In this document: positions 1 to 9,238 of the stretch, one piece after another
Position numbering within the stretch: the first letter of the stretch is position 1
Layout of the letters: the number at the start of each line of letters is the position of its first letter
NCBI GenBank assembly: GCA_009827225.1
Contig: WUAI01000013.1
Coordinates: 1 to 64,000, forward strand
DNA from: Flavobacteriaceae bacterium
Lineage (GTDB): Bacteria > Bacteroidota > Bacteroidia > Flavobacteriales > Flavobacteriaceae
Length of the DNA stretch: 64,000 nt
Reading direction: 5' to 3'
Position numbers and translations under genes: made by a program
The notes under the pieces: generated by a model
Told to the model about the DNA's origin: nothing
The model's database searches: none
What the model saw: only the letters and a program-made list of their open reading frames with translations

Positions 1-331
1 TGTTCTGATCTAAAAATTCTTCCAGGGAATGATCTGCCGATGGACGAGAATGATGATAACTGAAATTTCTGCAAATAAGTCCAGCAATCTTAATTCCTTC
101 GGACTCCACCTCATCTACACTGGTACCATAATTTCCAATATGCGCATTGGTGGTTACCATAAGTTGGCCGAAATAAGATGGATCGGTAAATATTTCCTGG
201 TAGCCGGTCATCCCGGTATTAAAACATACCTCTCCAAAGGCCGAACCTTCTTTTCCTCCTACGGCTTTGCCGTAAAAAATAGTTCCGTCTGCTAATAAAA
301 TAAGGGCTTTCTTTCGTGTTTGATATTTCAT
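1..331 (-). CDS. carA: Carbamoyl-phosphate synthase small subunit, N-terminal part (cut by window edge)
   Basis: CarA is the glutaminase subunit of carbamoyl-phosphate synthase, which feeds arginine and pyrimidine synthesis. Only the first 110 residues lie in the window; the gene runs off the left edge, so the glutaminase domain is not visible. The translation starts MKYQTRKKALILLADG, followed by the family signatures FYGKA, FNTGMTGYQE and DPSYFGQ of the CarA N-terminal domain. The start at 331 is the first ATG of the frame, and a -7 box lies 18 nt before it. The gene follows rplQ and its terminator. This neighbourhood is common in Flavobacteriia, as far as I recall. The family identification is firm; the rest of the gene is unseen. 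Confidence 0.93.
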   Translation of the reverse strand, partial: MKYQTRKKALILLADGTIFYGKAVGGKEGSAFGEVCFNTGMTGYQEIFTDPSYFGQLMVTTNAHIGNYGTSVDEVESEGIKIAGLICRNFSYHHSRPSADHSLEEFLDQN

Positions 332-348
332 AAAATTGAAAAGTTTTA

Positions 349-375
349 CAAAAATAGTATAAAAAAAGGGACCAA
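349..375 (-). promoter_or_regulatory. Predicted carA promoter overlapping the rplQ terminator
   Basis: On the minus strand TATTTTTG (356-349) matches the Bacteroidota -7 box TAnnTTTG. A TTG (375-373) lies 16 nt further upstream. The transcript would start near 344, about 13 nt before the carA ATG. The -33 triplet lies inside the stem of the preceding terminator. Seen by eye only; the spacer is at the short end of the usual range. Confidence 0.5.
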
Positions 376-394
376 CTTTAATAGTTAGTCCCTT
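361..394 (-). terminator. Intrinsic terminator of the ribosomal supercluster
   Basis: On the minus strand an 11-bp stem (394-384 with 376-366, one G-T pair) closes a 7-nt loop and is followed by a run of T (367-361). It lies about 25 nt after the rplQ stop, so it should end transcription of the long ribosomal operon before carA. Confidence 0.85.
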
Positions 395-418
395 AGTTAT
401 TTACAAATAAATGTTCAT

Positions 419-892
419 TTATTCTTCTTCTTTGTTCGCTTGAGTATCAATTGCTGGTGCAACGGGTTTTGAACCTCCTCGACGACTTCTACGTGTCGAT
501 TTCTTTTTAGCAGGTTTACCAGCATTGTACAGTTCGTTGTAATCTACCAATTCGATCATTGCCATTTCAGCATTATCTCCCAATCGATTACCTAATTTGA
601 TAATTCGCGTATATCCTCCCGGACGATCACCCACTTTCACGGCCACATCTCTGAACAATTCAGTTACGGCTTCTTTCTGACGCAGTCTGCTGAATACGAT
701 TCTACGGTTATGAGTCGTATCTTCTTTAGACTTGGTCACCAAAGGTTCCACAAATTGTTTCAATGCCTTCGCTTTAGCAAGCGTAGTGTTGATGCGTTTG
801 TGCTCGATCAATGAGCAGGCCATGTTTGCCAACATAGATTTTCTATGGGCAGTTTTTCTTCCTAAGTGGTTGAATTTTTTTCTGTGTCTCAT
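419..892 (-). CDS. rplQ: 50S ribosomal protein L17
   Basis: L17 is a large-subunit protein near the exit tunnel. The first ~115 residues show the family pattern: [13 protein letters not shown], then the [10 protein letters not shown] and [11 protein letters not shown] stretches and the [10 protein letters not shown] motif. At 157 residues it is longer than E. coli L17 (127); the excess is a C-terminal tail of basic residues ([12 protein letters not shown]) followed by an acidic end, as is usual in Bacteroidota. It is the last gene of the alpha-operon part, 59 nt after rpoA, and is followed by an intrinsic terminator. No Shine-Dalgarno sequence precedes the ATG. Confidence 0.97.
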   Translation of the reverse strand: MRHRKKFNHLGRKTAHRKSMLANMACSLIEHKRINTTLAKAKALKQFVEPLVTKSKEDTTHNRRIVFSRLRQKEAVTELFRDVAVKVGDRPGGYTRIIKLGNRLGDNAEMAMIELVDYNELYNAGKPAKKKSTRRSRRGGSKPVAPAIDTQANKEEE

Positions 893-951
893 GACATTCT
901 TGTTTAAACACCATCTTGCTCAACCCGCTCTGGGGAGCAAAATATGGTGAG

Positions 952-1944
952 TTAATCTTTATCTAATTTATATTTTGAAAGATCCATACCGAAGTTCAAA
1001 CCTTTCACGTTTACTAATTCTTCCAATTCGGTTAAAGATTTTTTACCGAAGTTTCTGAATTTCATTAAGTCGTTCTTGTTGTAAGAAACAAGATCTCCCA
1101 AGGTATCTACTTCTGCTGCTTTCAAACAGTTCAAAGCACGCACAGAAAGATCCAGATCGATCAACTTGGTCTTCAATAACTGACGCATATGCAATGACTC
1201 CTCATCATAGGTTTCAGTTTGAGCGATCTCGTCTGCTTCCAGCGTAATACGCTCGTCACTGAATAACATAAAGTGATGAATCAATGTTTTGGCTGCCTCA
1301 GTAAGTGCATCCTTAGGATGGATCGATCCATCAGTGATGATTTCAAAAACCAATTTTTCGTAATCGGTCTTTTGCTCAACACGATAGTTTTCGATACTGT
1401 ATTTTACATTCTTGATCGGAGTGTAAATAGAATCTGTAAAGATGGTACCTAAAGGAGCATTGGCTTTTTTGTTCTCTTCTGCAGGAACATATCCACGACC
1501 TTTTTCGATAGTAATTTCGAAGTTAAGGTTCACCTTCGGATCCATATTACAGATCACCAAATCCGGGTTCAACACCTGGAATCCTGAAATAAATTTCTGG
1601 AAATCACCGGCTGTTAAACGCTCGGCACCAGAAACTGAAATAGTAACCGTTTCGTTATCTATTTCATCGATTTGTCTTTTAAAACGAACTTGTTTCAGGT
1701 TCAACACGATTTCGGTTACATCTTCCACCACTCCTGCAATCGTTGAGAACTCATGGTCTACACCTTCGATACGTACCGAGGTGATTGCGAAACCTTCCAA
1801 AGAGGAAAGTAAAACTCGTCTTAAGGCGTTACCTACTGTCAATCCATAACCGGGTTCCAAGGGACGAAATTCGAATTTCCCCTCGAAATCGGTGGAGTTG
1901 ATCATGATAACTTTATCAGGCTTTTGAAAACTAAATACTGCCAT
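952..1944 (-). CDS. rpoA: DNA-directed RNA polymerase subunit alpha
   Basis: The alpha subunit forms the dimer on which RNA polymerase assembles, and its C-terminal domain touches upstream DNA and activators. The protein is 330 residues, normal length. The N-terminal domain includes [20 protein letters not shown], the classic alpha motif, within about residues 25-46. The C-terminal domain near residues 250-320 has [16 protein letters not shown] and the [15 protein letters not shown] helix-hairpin-helix region. It lies between rpsD (24 nt upstream) and rplQ, as in the alpha operon of most bacteria. No Shine-Dalgarno sequence is visible before the ATG. Confidence 0.98.
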   Translation of the reverse strand: MAVFSFQKPDKVIMINSTDFEGKFEFRPLEPGYGLTVGNALRRVLLSSLEGFAITSVRIEGVDHEFSTIAGVVEDVTEIVLNLKQVRFKRQIDEIDNETVTISVSGAERLTAGDFQKFISGFQVLNPDLVICNMDPKVNLNFEITIEKGRGYVPAEENKKANAPLGTIFTDSIYTPIKNVKYSIENYRVEQKTDYEKLVFEIITDGSIHPKDALTEAAKTLIHHFMLFSDERITLEADEIAQTETYDEESLHMRQLLKTKLIDLDLSVRALNCLKAAEVDTLGDLVSYNKNDLMKFRNFGKKSLTELEELVNVKGLNFGMDLSKYKLDKD

Positions 1945-1968
1945 AGTGTGACTGCTGTATGTTTTAGA

Positions 1969-2574
1969 TTATTTAGAATATAATTCGACGATAAACTGCT
2001 CGTTGATGTTCTCCGGGATTTGAAGACGCTGAGGCACAGAAACAAAGGTTCCTTCCTTAGTTTCAGCATTCCAGGTAATCCACTCGTACACATGACTAGC
2101 GTTTGCCAACGAATTTTCGATAGCTTCAAGAGATTTTGATTTCTCTCTAACACCTACCACATCCCCGGCTTTCAATTGATAAGAAGGGATGTTTACTTTT
2201 TCACCATTTACGGTGATATGACGGTGAGACACCAATTGTCTGGCGGCACTTCGTGAAGGAGCGATTCCCATACGATACACCACATTATCCAAACGTGACT
2301 CACACAATTGAAGCAATACCTCACCGGTAATTCCCTGTGCGGCAGTTGCTTTCTTAAACATATTTCTGAATTGACGCTCCAAAATACCGTAAGTGTATTT
2401 TGCCTTTTGCTTTTCAGCTAACTGGATAGCGTATTCCGATTTTTTACCTCTTCGGCGGTTGTTACCGTGTTGTCCAGGAGGGTAATTCCTTTTTTCGAAA
2501 GATTTGTCTTCACCGAAAATAGCTTCACCAAACTTTCGAGCTATTTTAGTTTTTGGACCAGTATATCTTGCCAT
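1969..2574 (-). CDS. rpsD: 30S ribosomal protein S4
   Basis: S4 is a primary binder of 16S rRNA that starts 30S assembly; in E. coli it also represses the alpha operon. The 201-residue translation starts [17 protein letters not shown] and carries the S4 RNA-binding domain ([14 protein letters not shown] and [13 protein letters not shown], about residues 90-125). No N-terminal zinc cysteines of the four-Cys S4 type are present. An 81-nt gap separates it from rpsK, one of the wider gaps of the cluster. It precedes rpoA. Confidence 0.98.
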   Translation of the reverse strand: MARYTGPKTKIARKFGEAIFGEDKSFEKRNYPPGQHGNNRRRGKKSEYAIQLAEKQKAKYTYGILERQFRNMFKKATAAQGITGEVLLQLCESRLDNVVYRMGIAPSRSAARQLVSHRHITVNGEKVNIPSYQLKAGDVVGVREKSKSLEAIENSLANASHVYEWITWNAETKEGTFVSVPQRLQIPENINEQFIVELYSK

Positions 2575-2655
2575 TTGAAATTTGAATTTGAAAGGGAAAA
2601 CTAAATTAAGGTCATCCTCTAGTTTTCGTTTTCCTTTCGGTTTATACTTATTAAA

Positions 2656-3048
2656 TTATACTCTTCTTCTTTTTGGAGGACGACATCCGTTGTGCGGCAT
2701 TGGAGTAACATCGATGATTTCGGTTACTTCAATTCCAGCGTTATGGATGGTACGGATGGCAGATTCTCTACCATTTCCGGGTCCTTTTACATACACCTTT
2801 ACCTTACGCAGGCCAGCTTCGTGAGCTACTTTTGCAGCATCTTCAGCCGCCAATTGCGCAGCATAAGGAGTATTCTTCTTAGATCCTCTGAAACCCATTT
2901 TACCGGCAGAAGACCAGGAGATCACATCTCCGTTCTTATTGGATAAAGAAATGATGATGTTGTTGAATGAAGCTGTTACGTGAGCTTGTCCCGTAGCCTC
3001 AACATTCACCTTACGTTTCTTTGTACTTTTTGAGCTAGACTTTGCCAT
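2656..3048 (-). CDS. rpsK: 30S ribosomal protein S11
   Basis: S11 lies on the 30S platform at the mRNA exit, contacting S7 and S18. The 130-residue protein has an N-terminal lysine-rich tail ([16 protein letters not shown]), the central [20 protein letters not shown] region, and the conserved end [13 protein letters not shown]. Length is typical. The gene lies 11 nt after rpsM and before rpsD in the usual alpha-operon order. Identification is secure from the C-terminal motif alone. Confidence 0.98.
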   Translation of the reverse strand: MAKSSSKSTKKRKVNVEATGQAHVTASFNNIIISLSNKNGDVISWSSAGKMGFRGSKKNTPYAAQLAAEDAAKVAHEAGLRKVKVYVKGPGNGRESAIRTIHNAGIEVTEIIDVTPMPHNGCRPPKRRRV

Positions 3049-3059
3049 ATCTCTAGGTA

Positions 3060-3434
3060 TTATTTAGTTGCCTTTTTCTTGTTAGCAACTGTTTTACGTT
3101 TTCCTTTTCTTGTTCTCGAGTTATTCTTAGTACGTTGTCCTCTTAAAGGAAGACCCGCTCTGTGACGAATACCTCTGTAACAACCAATGTCCATCAAGCG
3201 TTTGATGCTCAACTGAACTTCGCTACGTAATTCACCTTCGATCTTGAAAGACCCAACAGCTTCACGAATTTTACCGATCTCGTCATCGTTCCATTCGTTT
3301 ACTTTTTTGTCTTCGTCCACTCCGGCTTTTTCCAGTATAGTCTTCGCGCGGCTTTTACCAACTCCGAAGATATACGTTAACGCGATTACACCCCTTTTCT
3401 GTTTCGGGATATCTACACCTGCGATTCTTGCCAT
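3060..3434 (-). CDS. rpsM: 30S ribosomal protein S13
   Basis: S13 sits in the 30S head, forms bridges to the 50S subunit and touches the P-site tRNA through its tail. The 124-residue protein starts [15 protein letters not shown] and has the helix-turn region [16 protein letters not shown], the [19 protein letters not shown] signature and a basic tail [13 protein letters not shown]. It begins just 3 nt after the rpmJ stop and is followed by rpsK, the normal order. Confidence 0.98.
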   Translation of the reverse strand: MARIAGVDIPKQKRGVIALTYIFGVGKSRAKTILEKAGVDEDKKVNEWNDDEIGKIREAVGSFKIEGELRSEVQLSIKRLMDIGCYRGIRHRAGLPLRGQRTKNNSRTRKGKRKTVANKKKATK

Positions 3435-3437
3435 AAC

Positions 3438-3554
3438 TTATCCTTGTCTTTGTTTGAACCTTGGGTTCTTTTTGTTAATTACATATAATCTGCCCTTTCT
3501 GCGAACGATCTTGCAGTCGGCACTTCTTTTCTTAACGGATGCTCTAACTTTCAT
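3438..3554 (-). CDS. rpmJ: 50S ribosomal protein L36, zinc-free form
   Basis: This 38-codon gene encodes [20 protein letters not shown], then [18 protein letters not shown], which is a complete bL36. The usual zinc ligands of the C+ type (Cys11, Cys14, Cys27, His33 region) are reduced to one cysteine, Cys14; the other positions hold Ser, Asn/Lys and Arg/Phe. It is therefore the zinc-independent (C-) form. L36 binds 23S rRNA and stabilises the large subunit. It lies between infA (6 nt upstream) and rpsM, the standard position for rpmJ. It is too short for many gene finders' default cut-off. Confidence 0.96.
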   Translation of the reverse strand: MKVRASVKKRSADCKIVRRKGRLYVINKKNPRFKQRQG

Positions 3555-3560
3555 TTTAGT

Positions 3561-3776
3561 TTAGTATCTGTATGTTATACGAGCCTTGGTTAAATCGTAA
3601 GGACTCATTTCTAATTTTACTTTATCTCCAGGTAACAACTTGATATAGTGCATGCGCATTTTACCCGAAATGTGAGCGGTAACGATGTGTCCATTTTCTA
3701 ATTCCACGCGGAACATTGCATTTGATAATGCTTCCACGATCGTTCCGTCTTGTTCTATTGCGGGTTGTTTTGCCAT
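3561..3776 (-). CDS. infA: Translation initiation factor IF-1
   Basis: IF-1 binds the 30S A site and assists IF-2 and IF-3 in initiation. The 71-residue protein begins [20 protein letters not shown] and contains [20 protein letters not shown] and [12 protein letters not shown], the conserved OB-fold of the family, at normal length. The ATG lies just after the secY stop, separated by a single base, which suggests translational coupling. The secY-infA-rpmJ order is the standard one. Confidence 0.98.
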   Translation of the reverse strand: MAKQPAIEQDGTIVEALSNAMFRVELENGHIVTAHISGKMRMHYIKLLPGDKVKLEMSPYDLTKARITYRY

Positions 3777-3777
3777 A

Positions 3778-5127
3778 CTATGCTACTGCTTTTCTGTTTT
3801 TACCAGACTTCATCAAACCATCGTAATGACGATTCAACAAGTAGGAGTTAATTTGTTGCATGGTGTCAATTGCTACCCCCACCATAATGAGGAGTGAAGT
3901 TCCACCATAGAATAAAGCCCAACCTTGCTGGATTCCCATCAGCTTAACCACGAATGCAGGGAATACTGCAATAAGTGCTAAGAAAATAGATCCCGGAAGG
4001 GTTATCTGCGACATGATTCTATCTAAGAATTCAGCCGTATCGGTTCCCGGTTTAATACCCGGTATAAATCCACCACTTCTCTTTAAATCATCAGCCATTT
4101 TGTTCGTCGGAACCGTAATCGCCGTGTAGAAGTAGGTAAATATGATGATCAATCCTGCAAATACCAGGTTGTACCATAATCCAAATATGTCTCCAAACGC
4201 TGCCTGTATCCCTTGTGCTGCTGAACTCTCAGGAAACAATCCTGCTACCGCAGCCGGCACGAACATGATCGCCTGGGCGAAGATGATAGGCATTACTCCG
4301 GATGCATTCAGTTTCAAAGGAATGAACTGACGCGCACCGAATATGTTCTTCTCGTATCCACCGCTTGCCGTTCGTCGAGCGTATTGAACAGGTATCTTTC
4401 TCACTGCCATTACCAACATCACAGATGCCAGAATAATCACGAACCAGATTACCAGTTCGATAAGGATTAGGATAAGACCTCCATTAGATTGGAATACTCT
4501 TGAATCCAATTCCTGGATGAAGGATACCGGAAGTGTAGCGATAATACCTACCATAATTAGGATGGAGATACCGTTCCCAACTCCCTTATCAGTGATCTTC
4601 TCACCCAACCACATCGCGAAAATACATCCTGTTACCAGGATTACGATGGAAGATGCGATGAACGTAATTGAGTTCTGACCTAATACGAAAGCATCGGCAG
4701 GAACACCTAAATAACTTAACCCCGCAAGGTAACTCGGTGCCTGTACCAAACAAATACCGATGGTCAACCAACGAGTAATCTGAGTGATCTTCTTTCTTCC
4801 ACTTTCTCCTTCTTTCTGTAATTTCTGAAGATAAGGTACAGCAATTTGCATTAATTGAACCACAATGGATGCAGAGATATAAGGCATAATCCCTAATGCA
4901 AAGACCGATGCATTGGCGAATGCTCCTCCGGTAAACGCGTTAAGGAGACCTCCAATTCCTCCCTGATCAAAATTACCTGCGAATTCACCTAACTTGGCAG
5001 CATCGATACCAGGCAATACAACTTGTGCACCAAAACGGTACACCAATAAAAGACCTAACGTTACCATGATACGGTTACGTAGCTCTTCTATCTTAAAAAC
5101 ATTTTTTATGGTTTCAATAAATTTCAT
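3778..5127 (-). CDS. secY: Preprotein translocase subunit SecY
   Basis: SecY is the pore of the Sec translocon in the inner membrane. The 449-residue protein has about ten hydrophobic segments; recognisable are the first segment [20 protein letters not shown], the plug-side region near [20 protein letters not shown], and the cytoplasmic loops with [19 protein letters not shown]. It is positioned after rplO (12 nt) and one base before infA. GAGG lies directly against the ATG with no spacing, so it is unlikely to act as a normal ribosome binding site. Confidence 0.98.
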   Translation of the reverse strand: MKFIETIKNVFKIEELRNRIMVTLGLLLVYRFGAQVVLPGIDAAKLGEFAGNFDQGGIGGLLNAFTGGAFANASVFALGIMPYISASIVVQLMQIAVPYLQKLQKEGESGRKKITQITRWLTIGICLVQAPSYLAGLSYLGVPADAFVLGQNSITFIASSIVILVTGCIFAMWLGEKITDKGVGNGISILIMVGIIATLPVSFIQELDSRVFQSNGGLILILIELVIWFVIILASVMLVMAVRKIPVQYARRTASGGYEKNIFGARQFIPLKLNASGVMPIIFAQAIMFVPAAVAGLFPESSAAQGIQAAFGDIFGLWYNLVFAGLIIIFTYFYTAITVPTNKMADDLKRSGGFIPGIKPGTDTAEFLDRIMSQITLPGSIFLALIAVFPAFVVKLMGIQQGWALFYGGTSLLIMVGVAIDTMQQINSYLLNRHYDGLMKSGKNRKAVA

Positions 5128-5139
5128 CCTCTATATAAA

Positions 5140-5592
5140 TTACAAGGTTACGGCTTCACCTCCGGCAGCTTCGATAGCAGCCTTTGCAGAAGCGGTAAAT
5201 TTATGAGCAGATACTTTTAATTTGGCTTTCAATTCTCCTCTTCCCAATATCTTCACCATCTCATTCTTACGAGCCAAACGCAGACTTACCATAGTATCAA
5301 AGTCTACAGCATCCTTGATCTTCTTGTTATCCACTAACTGCTGTAACGTATCCAGATTAACTCCCTGGTACTCCTTGCGGTTAATGTTCTTGAATCCAAA
5401 CTTAGGAACACGACGTTGCAATGGCATCTGTCCTCCTTCAAATCCTAATTTCTTAGAATATCCGGAACGAGACTTGGCCCCTTTGTGACCACGGGAAGCA
5501 GTTCCACCTTTACCGGAACCCTGTCCGCGACCTACGCGCTTCCCTTGTCTTTGTACTGAACCTTCAGCTGGTTTTAAGTTGCTTAAATCCAT
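5140..5592 (-). CDS. rplO: 50S ribosomal protein L15
   Basis: L15 is a late-assembly large-subunit protein. The chosen ATG at 5592 gives 150 residues starting MDLSNLKPAEGSVQRQGKRV, which matches the family start; a longer frame from 5616 adds eight residues overlapping the rpmD end and is less likely. The glycine- and arginine-rich N-terminal extension (GRGQGSGKGGTASRGHKGAK) and the end KFTASAKAAIEAAGGEAVTL are diagnostic. It follows rpmD by 10 nt and precedes secY. Confidence 0.97.
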   Translation of the reverse strand: MDLSNLKPAEGSVQRQGKRVGRGQGSGKGGTASRGHKGAKSRSGYSKKLGFEGGQMPLQRRVPKFGFKNINRKEYQGVNLDTLQQLVDNKKIKDAVDFDTMVSLRLARKNEMVKILGRGELKAKLKVSAHKFTASAKAAIEAAGGEAVTL

Positions 5593-5602
5593 TTTCAATA
5601 TC

Positions 5603-5782
5603 TTATTTGGTCTCAACCGAAACCAGGTGATTAACTTTATTTATCATACCAAGAATATTTGGCGTATCCTCGTGCTCGACAGTCTGACCGATTTTTTTCA
5701 GGCCTAAAGCTTCAAGCGTTCTCTTCTGGTTTTGAGTACGGTTAATTGCACTCTTCACCTTTGTTACTTTAATTTTTGCCAT
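5603..5782 (-). CDS. rpmD: 50S ribosomal protein L30
   Basis: L30 is a small ferredoxin-like-fold protein of the large subunit. Starting at the ATG at 5782 gives 59 residues, [20 protein letters not shown] and so on, with the family features [20 protein letters not shown] and the final NHLVSVET. A 20-residue upstream extension in the same frame overlaps the end of rpsE and is rejected because the family begins at MAKIKV. It lies between rpsE (13 nt) and rplO, the standard spc order. Confidence 0.96.
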   Translation of the reverse strand: MAKIKVTKVKSAINRTQNQKRTLEALGLKKIGQTVEHEDTPNILGMINKVNHLVSVETK

Positions 5783-5795
5783 CTTCTGTAGTATT

Positions 5796-6320
5796 TTATC
5801 CTTTATACAATTTCTCCAAAGAAATTCCTCTCTGCTTCGCAACGGTTTGAGCCGATCTCAACTGCAATAAAGCATCGAAAGTGGCCTTCACAACGTTGTG
5901 AGGGTTTGAAGATCCCTGGGATTTAGATAATACATCGTGGATACCAACGGCTTCAAGTACGGCACGTACCGCACCACCGGCGATAACCCCGGTACCAGGA
6001 GCGGCTGGTAACAATGTCACTCGTGCTCCACCATATTTACCTTTTTGCTCGTGAGGTAGGGTAGCCTTGTTTAATGGGATTCTTACCAGGTTCTTCTTAG
6101 CATCCTCGATCGCTTTGGCAATCGCACTAGCCACATCCTTGGATTTACCTAATCCCTGACCAACTACACCATTCTCATCTCCTACAACTACAATAGCTGA
6201 AAATCCGAAAGCTCTACCCCCTTTGGTTACTTTGGTTACACGTTGTACACCTACCAAACGGTCTTTCAATTCAAGACCTCCGGGTTTTACTGTTTCTACG
6301 TTTTTATAATCTTGATACAT
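5796..6320 (-). CDS. rpsE: 30S ribosomal protein S5
   Basis: S5 helps mRNA entry and decoding accuracy on the 30S subunit. The 174-residue protein has the double-stranded-RNA-binding-like N-domain ([20 protein letters not shown] and [20 protein letters not shown]) and the C-domain with [20 protein letters not shown] and [19 protein letters not shown]. Length and motifs are normal. It begins 4 nt after rplR ends and is followed by rpmD. Confidence 0.98.
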   Translation of the reverse strand: MYQDYKNVETVKPGGLELKDRLVGVQRVTKVTKGGRAFGFSAIVVVGDENGVVGQGLGKSKDVASAIAKAIEDAKKNLVRIPLNKATLPHEQKGKYGGARVTLLPAAPGTGVIAGGAVRAVLEAVGIHDVLSKSQGSSNPHNVVKATFDALLQLRSAQTVAKQRGISLEKLYKG

Positions 6321-6324
6321 ACTC

Positions 6325-6681
6325 TTAGAATTTAAGTCCGCCCTCGCGAGCTCCTTCAGCTAATGATTTTACTCTTCCATGATATAGATAACCACCTCTG
6401 TCGAAAGTAATGCTTTCCACACCTGCTTTCACAGCTTTTTCAGCAATTGACTTTCCAACCAACTTGGCAGCTTCTGTCTTATTTACTTTAGACGCATCTA
6501 TATCCTTATCTCTTGAAGACGCAGCAGTAATGGTTTTACCGTTTACATCGTCAATAAGTTGTGCGTAGATTTCCTTGTTACTTCTGAAAACGGCCAAACG
6601 TGGACGTTGCTCAGTTCCGGAAACTGTTTTTCTAATTCGATAACGAATGCGATCTCTTCTTTCGCTTTTAGATAATGCCAT
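6325..6681 (-). CDS. rplR: 50S ribosomal protein L18
   Basis: L18 binds 5S rRNA and docks it onto the large subunit together with L5 and L25. The 118-residue sequence has the family pattern [39 protein letters not shown] and the terminal [20 protein letters not shown] with GLKF at the end. It follows rplF by 11 nt and precedes rpsE by 4 nt, the usual order. Confidence 0.98.
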   Translation of the reverse strand: MALSKSERRDRIRYRIRKTVSGTEQRPRLAVFRSNKEIYAQLIDDVNGKTITAASSRDKDIDASKVNKTEAAKLVGKSIAEKAVKAGVESITFDRGGYLYHGRVKSLAEGAREGGLKF

Positions 6682-6692
6682 AACTTAAATTC

Positions 6693-7235
6693 TTATGCAG
6701 ACTTACCTGCTTTTCTTCTGATTTGTTCTCCAACAAACTTGATACCTTTTCCTTTGTAAGGCTCAGGCTTACGGAAGGCGCGAATTTTAGCCGCTACCTG
6801 CCCCACCAATTGTTTGTCATGAGATGTTAATTTTACAATAGGATTCTTTCCTTTCTCACTGATGGTTTCGATCTTCACTTCTGGAGCGATACTCATCACA
6901 ATGTTGTGAGAAAAGCCAATGGCCATATCTAATTTCTGGCCCTGGTTACTGGCACGGTATCCTACTCCAACCAACTCAAGTTCTTTGGTCCATCCTTCGG
7001 ATACACCTTTCACCATATTATTGATCAAAGCTCTGTATAAACCATGCTTGGCTCGGTGATCTTTAGCTTCGGAAGGACGCTCAAGAATTACCTGGCCATC
7101 TTCTATCTTTACGCTAACATCGGATATCTCCTGAGTTAACTCGCCTAATTTCCCTTTTACAGTAATGACATTGTCGTTTAGTTCGACTGTCACTCCTTCT
7201 GGGATTACTACGGGGCTATTACCTATTCTTGACAT
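6693..7235 (-). CDS. rplF: 50S ribosomal protein L6
   Basis: L6 sits near the factor-binding site of the 50S subunit. The 180-residue protein has the two repeated alpha-beta domains of the family: MSRIGNSPVVIPEGVTVELN in the first, and RASNQGQKLDMAIGFSHNI with the end signature RKPEPYKGKGIKFVGEQIRR in the second. Length is normal. It lies between rpsH (15 nt) and rplR. Confidence 0.98.
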   Translation of the reverse strand: MSRIGNSPVVIPEGVTVELNDNVITVKGKLGELTQEISDVSVKIEDGQVILERPSEAKDHRAKHGLYRALINNMVKGVSEGWTKELELVGVGYRASNQGQKLDMAIGFSHNIVMSIAPEVKIETISEKGKNPIVKLTSHDKQLVGQVAAKIRAFRKPEPYKGKGIKFVGEQIRRKAGKSA

Positions 7236-7250
7236 TTCTAGTCTTTTATA

Positions 7251-7652
7251 TTAGTATACGTAACAAAGAACTTCTCCACCTACATTCTGAGATTGAGCTT
7301 GCTTCCCGGTCATTACTCCTGCTGAAGTCGATACGATTGCAATTCCCAAACCATTTAAGATACGTGGCATTTCAGAAGCACCTGAATATTTACGTAAACC
7401 TGGTTTACTAATTCTTTGAATTTTCTTGATTACCGGATCTTTGGTAAGCTTGTCATATTTCAAAGCGATCTTGATAGCTCCCTGAGCTCCTTTGTCGTCT
7501 TCGAACTTATAACTAAGAATGTACCCCTGATCAAATAAGATCTTGGTAATCTCCTTCTTTAGTTTCGAAGCTGGCACCTCTACAACACGGTGTCCTGCCT
7601 GAACTGCATTTCTAACTCTCGTTAGATAATCTGCGATTGGATCTGTAGTCAT
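7251..7652 (-). CDS. rpsH: 30S ribosomal protein S8
   Basis: S8 binds the central domain of 16S rRNA and, in E. coli, represses the spc operon by binding its mRNA. The 133-residue protein starts MTTDPIADYLTRVRNAVQAG and ends GKQAQSQNVGGEVLCYVY, both typical. The gap to rpsN is 60 nt and holds an irregular hairpin just before the start, unlike the tight spacing of its neighbours; that hairpin is listed separately. Confidence 0.98.
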   Translation of the reverse strand: MTTDPIADYLTRVRNAVQAGHRVVEVPASKLKKEITKILFDQGYILSYKFEDDKGAQGAIKIALKYDKLTKDPVIKKIQRISKPGLRKYSGASEMPRILNGLGIAIVSTSAGVMTGKQAQSQNVGGEVLCYVY

Positions 7653-7666
7653 TTACTTTAATTTGC

Positions 7667-7701
7667 GGATGTGGTTTTCGGCAATTACCAAACCTTCATC
7701 C
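7667..7701 (-). promoter_or_regulatory. Irregular hairpin before rpsH, possible autoregulatory site
   Basis: In the 60-nt rpsN-rpsH gap, GGATG (7667-7671) pairs with CATCC (7697-7701), and GGTTT (7673-7677) with AAACC (7690-7694). They are separated by a 1x2 internal loop and close a 12-nt loop. There is no T-run, so it is not a terminator. S8 is known to bind its own operon mRNA in E. coli; applying that here is inference only. Confidence 0.35.
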
Positions 7702-7712
7702 AGTTTATAATT

Positions 7713-7982
7713 TTACCAACTAGCTTTTCTAACTCCTGGTATCAATCCTTTGTTTGCCATTTCACGGAACATAACACGTGAAATTCCAAACTGTCTCATA
7801 TAACCTTTAGGTCTTCCTGTAAGTTTGCAACGGTTGTGCATACGAATAGGAGAGGCATTTTTAGGCAACTTCTGTAATGCTTCATAATCACCGGCTTCTT
7901 TCAAAGCTTTGCGTCTTTCAGCATATTTAGCAACCATTTTTGCTCTTTTAACCTCACGGGCTTTCATTGATTCTTTAGCCAT
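7713..7982 (-). CDS. rpsN: 30S ribosomal protein S14, zinc-free form
   Basis: S14 completes the 30S head near S3 and S19. This is the long form, 89 residues, with [20 protein letters not shown] at the start and the family core [19 protein letters not shown] followed by RKASW at the end. Only one cysteine is present, so the CxxC...CxxC zinc site of short S14 is lacking, as in the E. coli type. It lies 3 nt after rplE and 60 nt before rpsH. Confidence 0.98.
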   Translation of the reverse strand: MAKESMKAREVKRAKMVAKYAERRKALKEAGDYEALQKLPKNASPIRMHNRCKLTGRPKGYMRQFGISRVMFREMANKGLIPGVRKASW

Positions 7983-7985
7983 CTC

Positions 7986-8537
7986 TTAGTTCTTTTTAAA
8001 AGGTAATCCTAACTCGGTTAATAATGATTTTGCTTCTTTATCGGTATCAGCTGAAGTAACAAATGTGATATTCATTCCTTCGATCTTCTTCACTTTATCG
8101 ATGTCGATTTCCGGGAAGATGATCTGCTCGGTAACCCCAAGAGAGTAGTTCCCTCTTCCATCAAAACCAGTGGCTTTGATACCGCCAAAGTCTCTCACTC
8201 GTGGAAGTGCCGTAGTGATGAGTCTGTCTAAGAACTCATACATACGCTCTCCGCGAAGAGTCACTTTCGCCCCAATGGGCATTCCTTTACGCAACTTAAA
8301 GCTGGCAACATCCTTTTTAGAAATGGTCTGCACCGCTCTTTGTCCGGTAATGGTTGTTAATTCATCTACAGAATACTCGATCAATTTCTTGTCGGCTACT
8401 GCATTCCCAACCCCTCTAGAAACAACGATGCTCTGAAGTTTAGGAACCTGCATTATATTCTTGTAACCGAATTCATCGGTAAGAGCGTTGATCACTCTGC
8501 TCTTGTATTCTTCCTTAAGTCTAGGTGTATATCCCAT
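7986..8537 (-). CDS. rplE: 50S ribosomal protein L5
   Basis: L5 binds 5S rRNA and contacts the P-site tRNA and the 30S head. The 183-residue protein contains the family motifs [59 protein letters not shown] and [20 protein letters not shown]. Length is normal. It starts 2 nt after rplX ends and precedes rpsN by 3 nt, so translation is probably coupled. Confidence 0.98.
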   Translation of the reverse strand: MGYTPRLKEEYKSRVINALTDEFGYKNIMQVPKLQSIVVSRGVGNAVADKKLIEYSVDELTTITGQRAVQTISKKDVASFKLRKGMPIGAKVTLRGERMYEFLDRLITTALPRVRDFGGIKATGFDGRGNYSLGVTEQIIFPEIDIDKVKKIEGMNITFVTSADTDKEAKSLLTELGLPFKKN

Positions 8538-8539
8538 AA

Positions 8540-8854
8540 CTATAATACTTGATTCGATTTTTTAGAAAATCGTACTTTTTTACCATCTTCCATTTTATAC
8601 CCAACTCGGGTAGCTTCTCCCGATTTAGGATCCTTTAATGAAAGGTTTGAAATATGAATAGGAGCTTCTTTCTCGGTAATTCCACCTTGAGGATTTGCCG
8701 CACTAGGCTTCTCATGTTTCTTCACCATGTTTACTCCCTCTACTATTGCTTTGTTTTTCTCACGATACACACGTAATACCTTACCTTCGTTTCCTCTATG
8801 GTCTCCGGCGGTAACGATCACGTTGTCTCCTGATTTTATTTTAAGCTTTCCCAT
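8540..8854 (-). CDS. rplX: 50S ribosomal protein L24
   Basis: L24 starts large-subunit assembly by binding the 5' region of 23S rRNA. The 104-residue protein has the KOW motif [20 protein letters not shown] near residues 9-28 and the continuing [13 protein letters not shown] stretch, both diagnostic. It lies 13 nt after rplN and directly before rplE. Confidence 0.97.
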   Translation of the reverse strand: MGKLKIKSGDNVIVTAGDHRGNEGKVLRVYREKNKAIVEGVNMVKKHEKPSAANPQGGITEKEAPIHISNLSLKDPKSGEATRVGYKMEDGKKVRFSKKSNQVL

Positions 8855-8867
8855 CTTGGATATCGTC

Positions 8868-9236
8868 TTAAAGCACCTCGGGTGCCAATGATACTATTTT
8901 CATAAATTGTTTGTCACGAAGCTCTCTGGCTACGGGTCCAAATACACGTGTACCTCTCATTTCTCCCTGAGGGCCAAGAAGGACACAAGCATTATCATCG
9001 AAACGGATGTAAGAGCCATCTGGTCTTCTTACTTCCTTCACAGTACGAACAACGACCGCGGTCGAAACTGTACCTTTCTTGATACTTCCGTTTGGAGTTG
9101 CTTCTTTTACAGTAACTACAATTTTGTCACCAATAGAAGCATAACGTTTTTTAGTTCCTCCTAACACACGAATGGTAAGTACTTCCTTAGCCCCGGTGTT
9201 ATCTGCTACTTTTAGTCTTGATTCCTGTTGTACCAT
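8868..9236 (-). CDS. rplN: 50S ribosomal protein L14
   Basis: L14 forms intersubunit bridges with 16S rRNA. The 122-residue protein starts [20 protein letters not shown], a strongly conserved start, and includes [19 protein letters not shown] and [20 protein letters not shown]. Length is exactly that of the family. It overlaps nothing and begins 2 nt after rpsQ ends. Confidence 0.99.
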   Translation of the reverse strand: MVQQESRLKVADNTGAKEVLTIRVLGGTKKRYASIGDKIVVTVKEATPNGSIKKGTVSTAVVVRTVKEVRRPDGSYIRFDDNACVLLGPQGEMRGTRVFGPVARELRDKQFMKIVSLAPEVL

Positions 9237-9238
9237 GA

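Noticed and set aside
29-295. 88-codon plus-strand frame at the window start
   Set aside because: It covers the conserved N-terminal part of carA on the other strand.
1442-1849. 135-codon open frame on the plus strand inside rpoA
   Set aside because: It is fully antisense to rpoA, has no family motif and arises from the codon pattern of the real gene.
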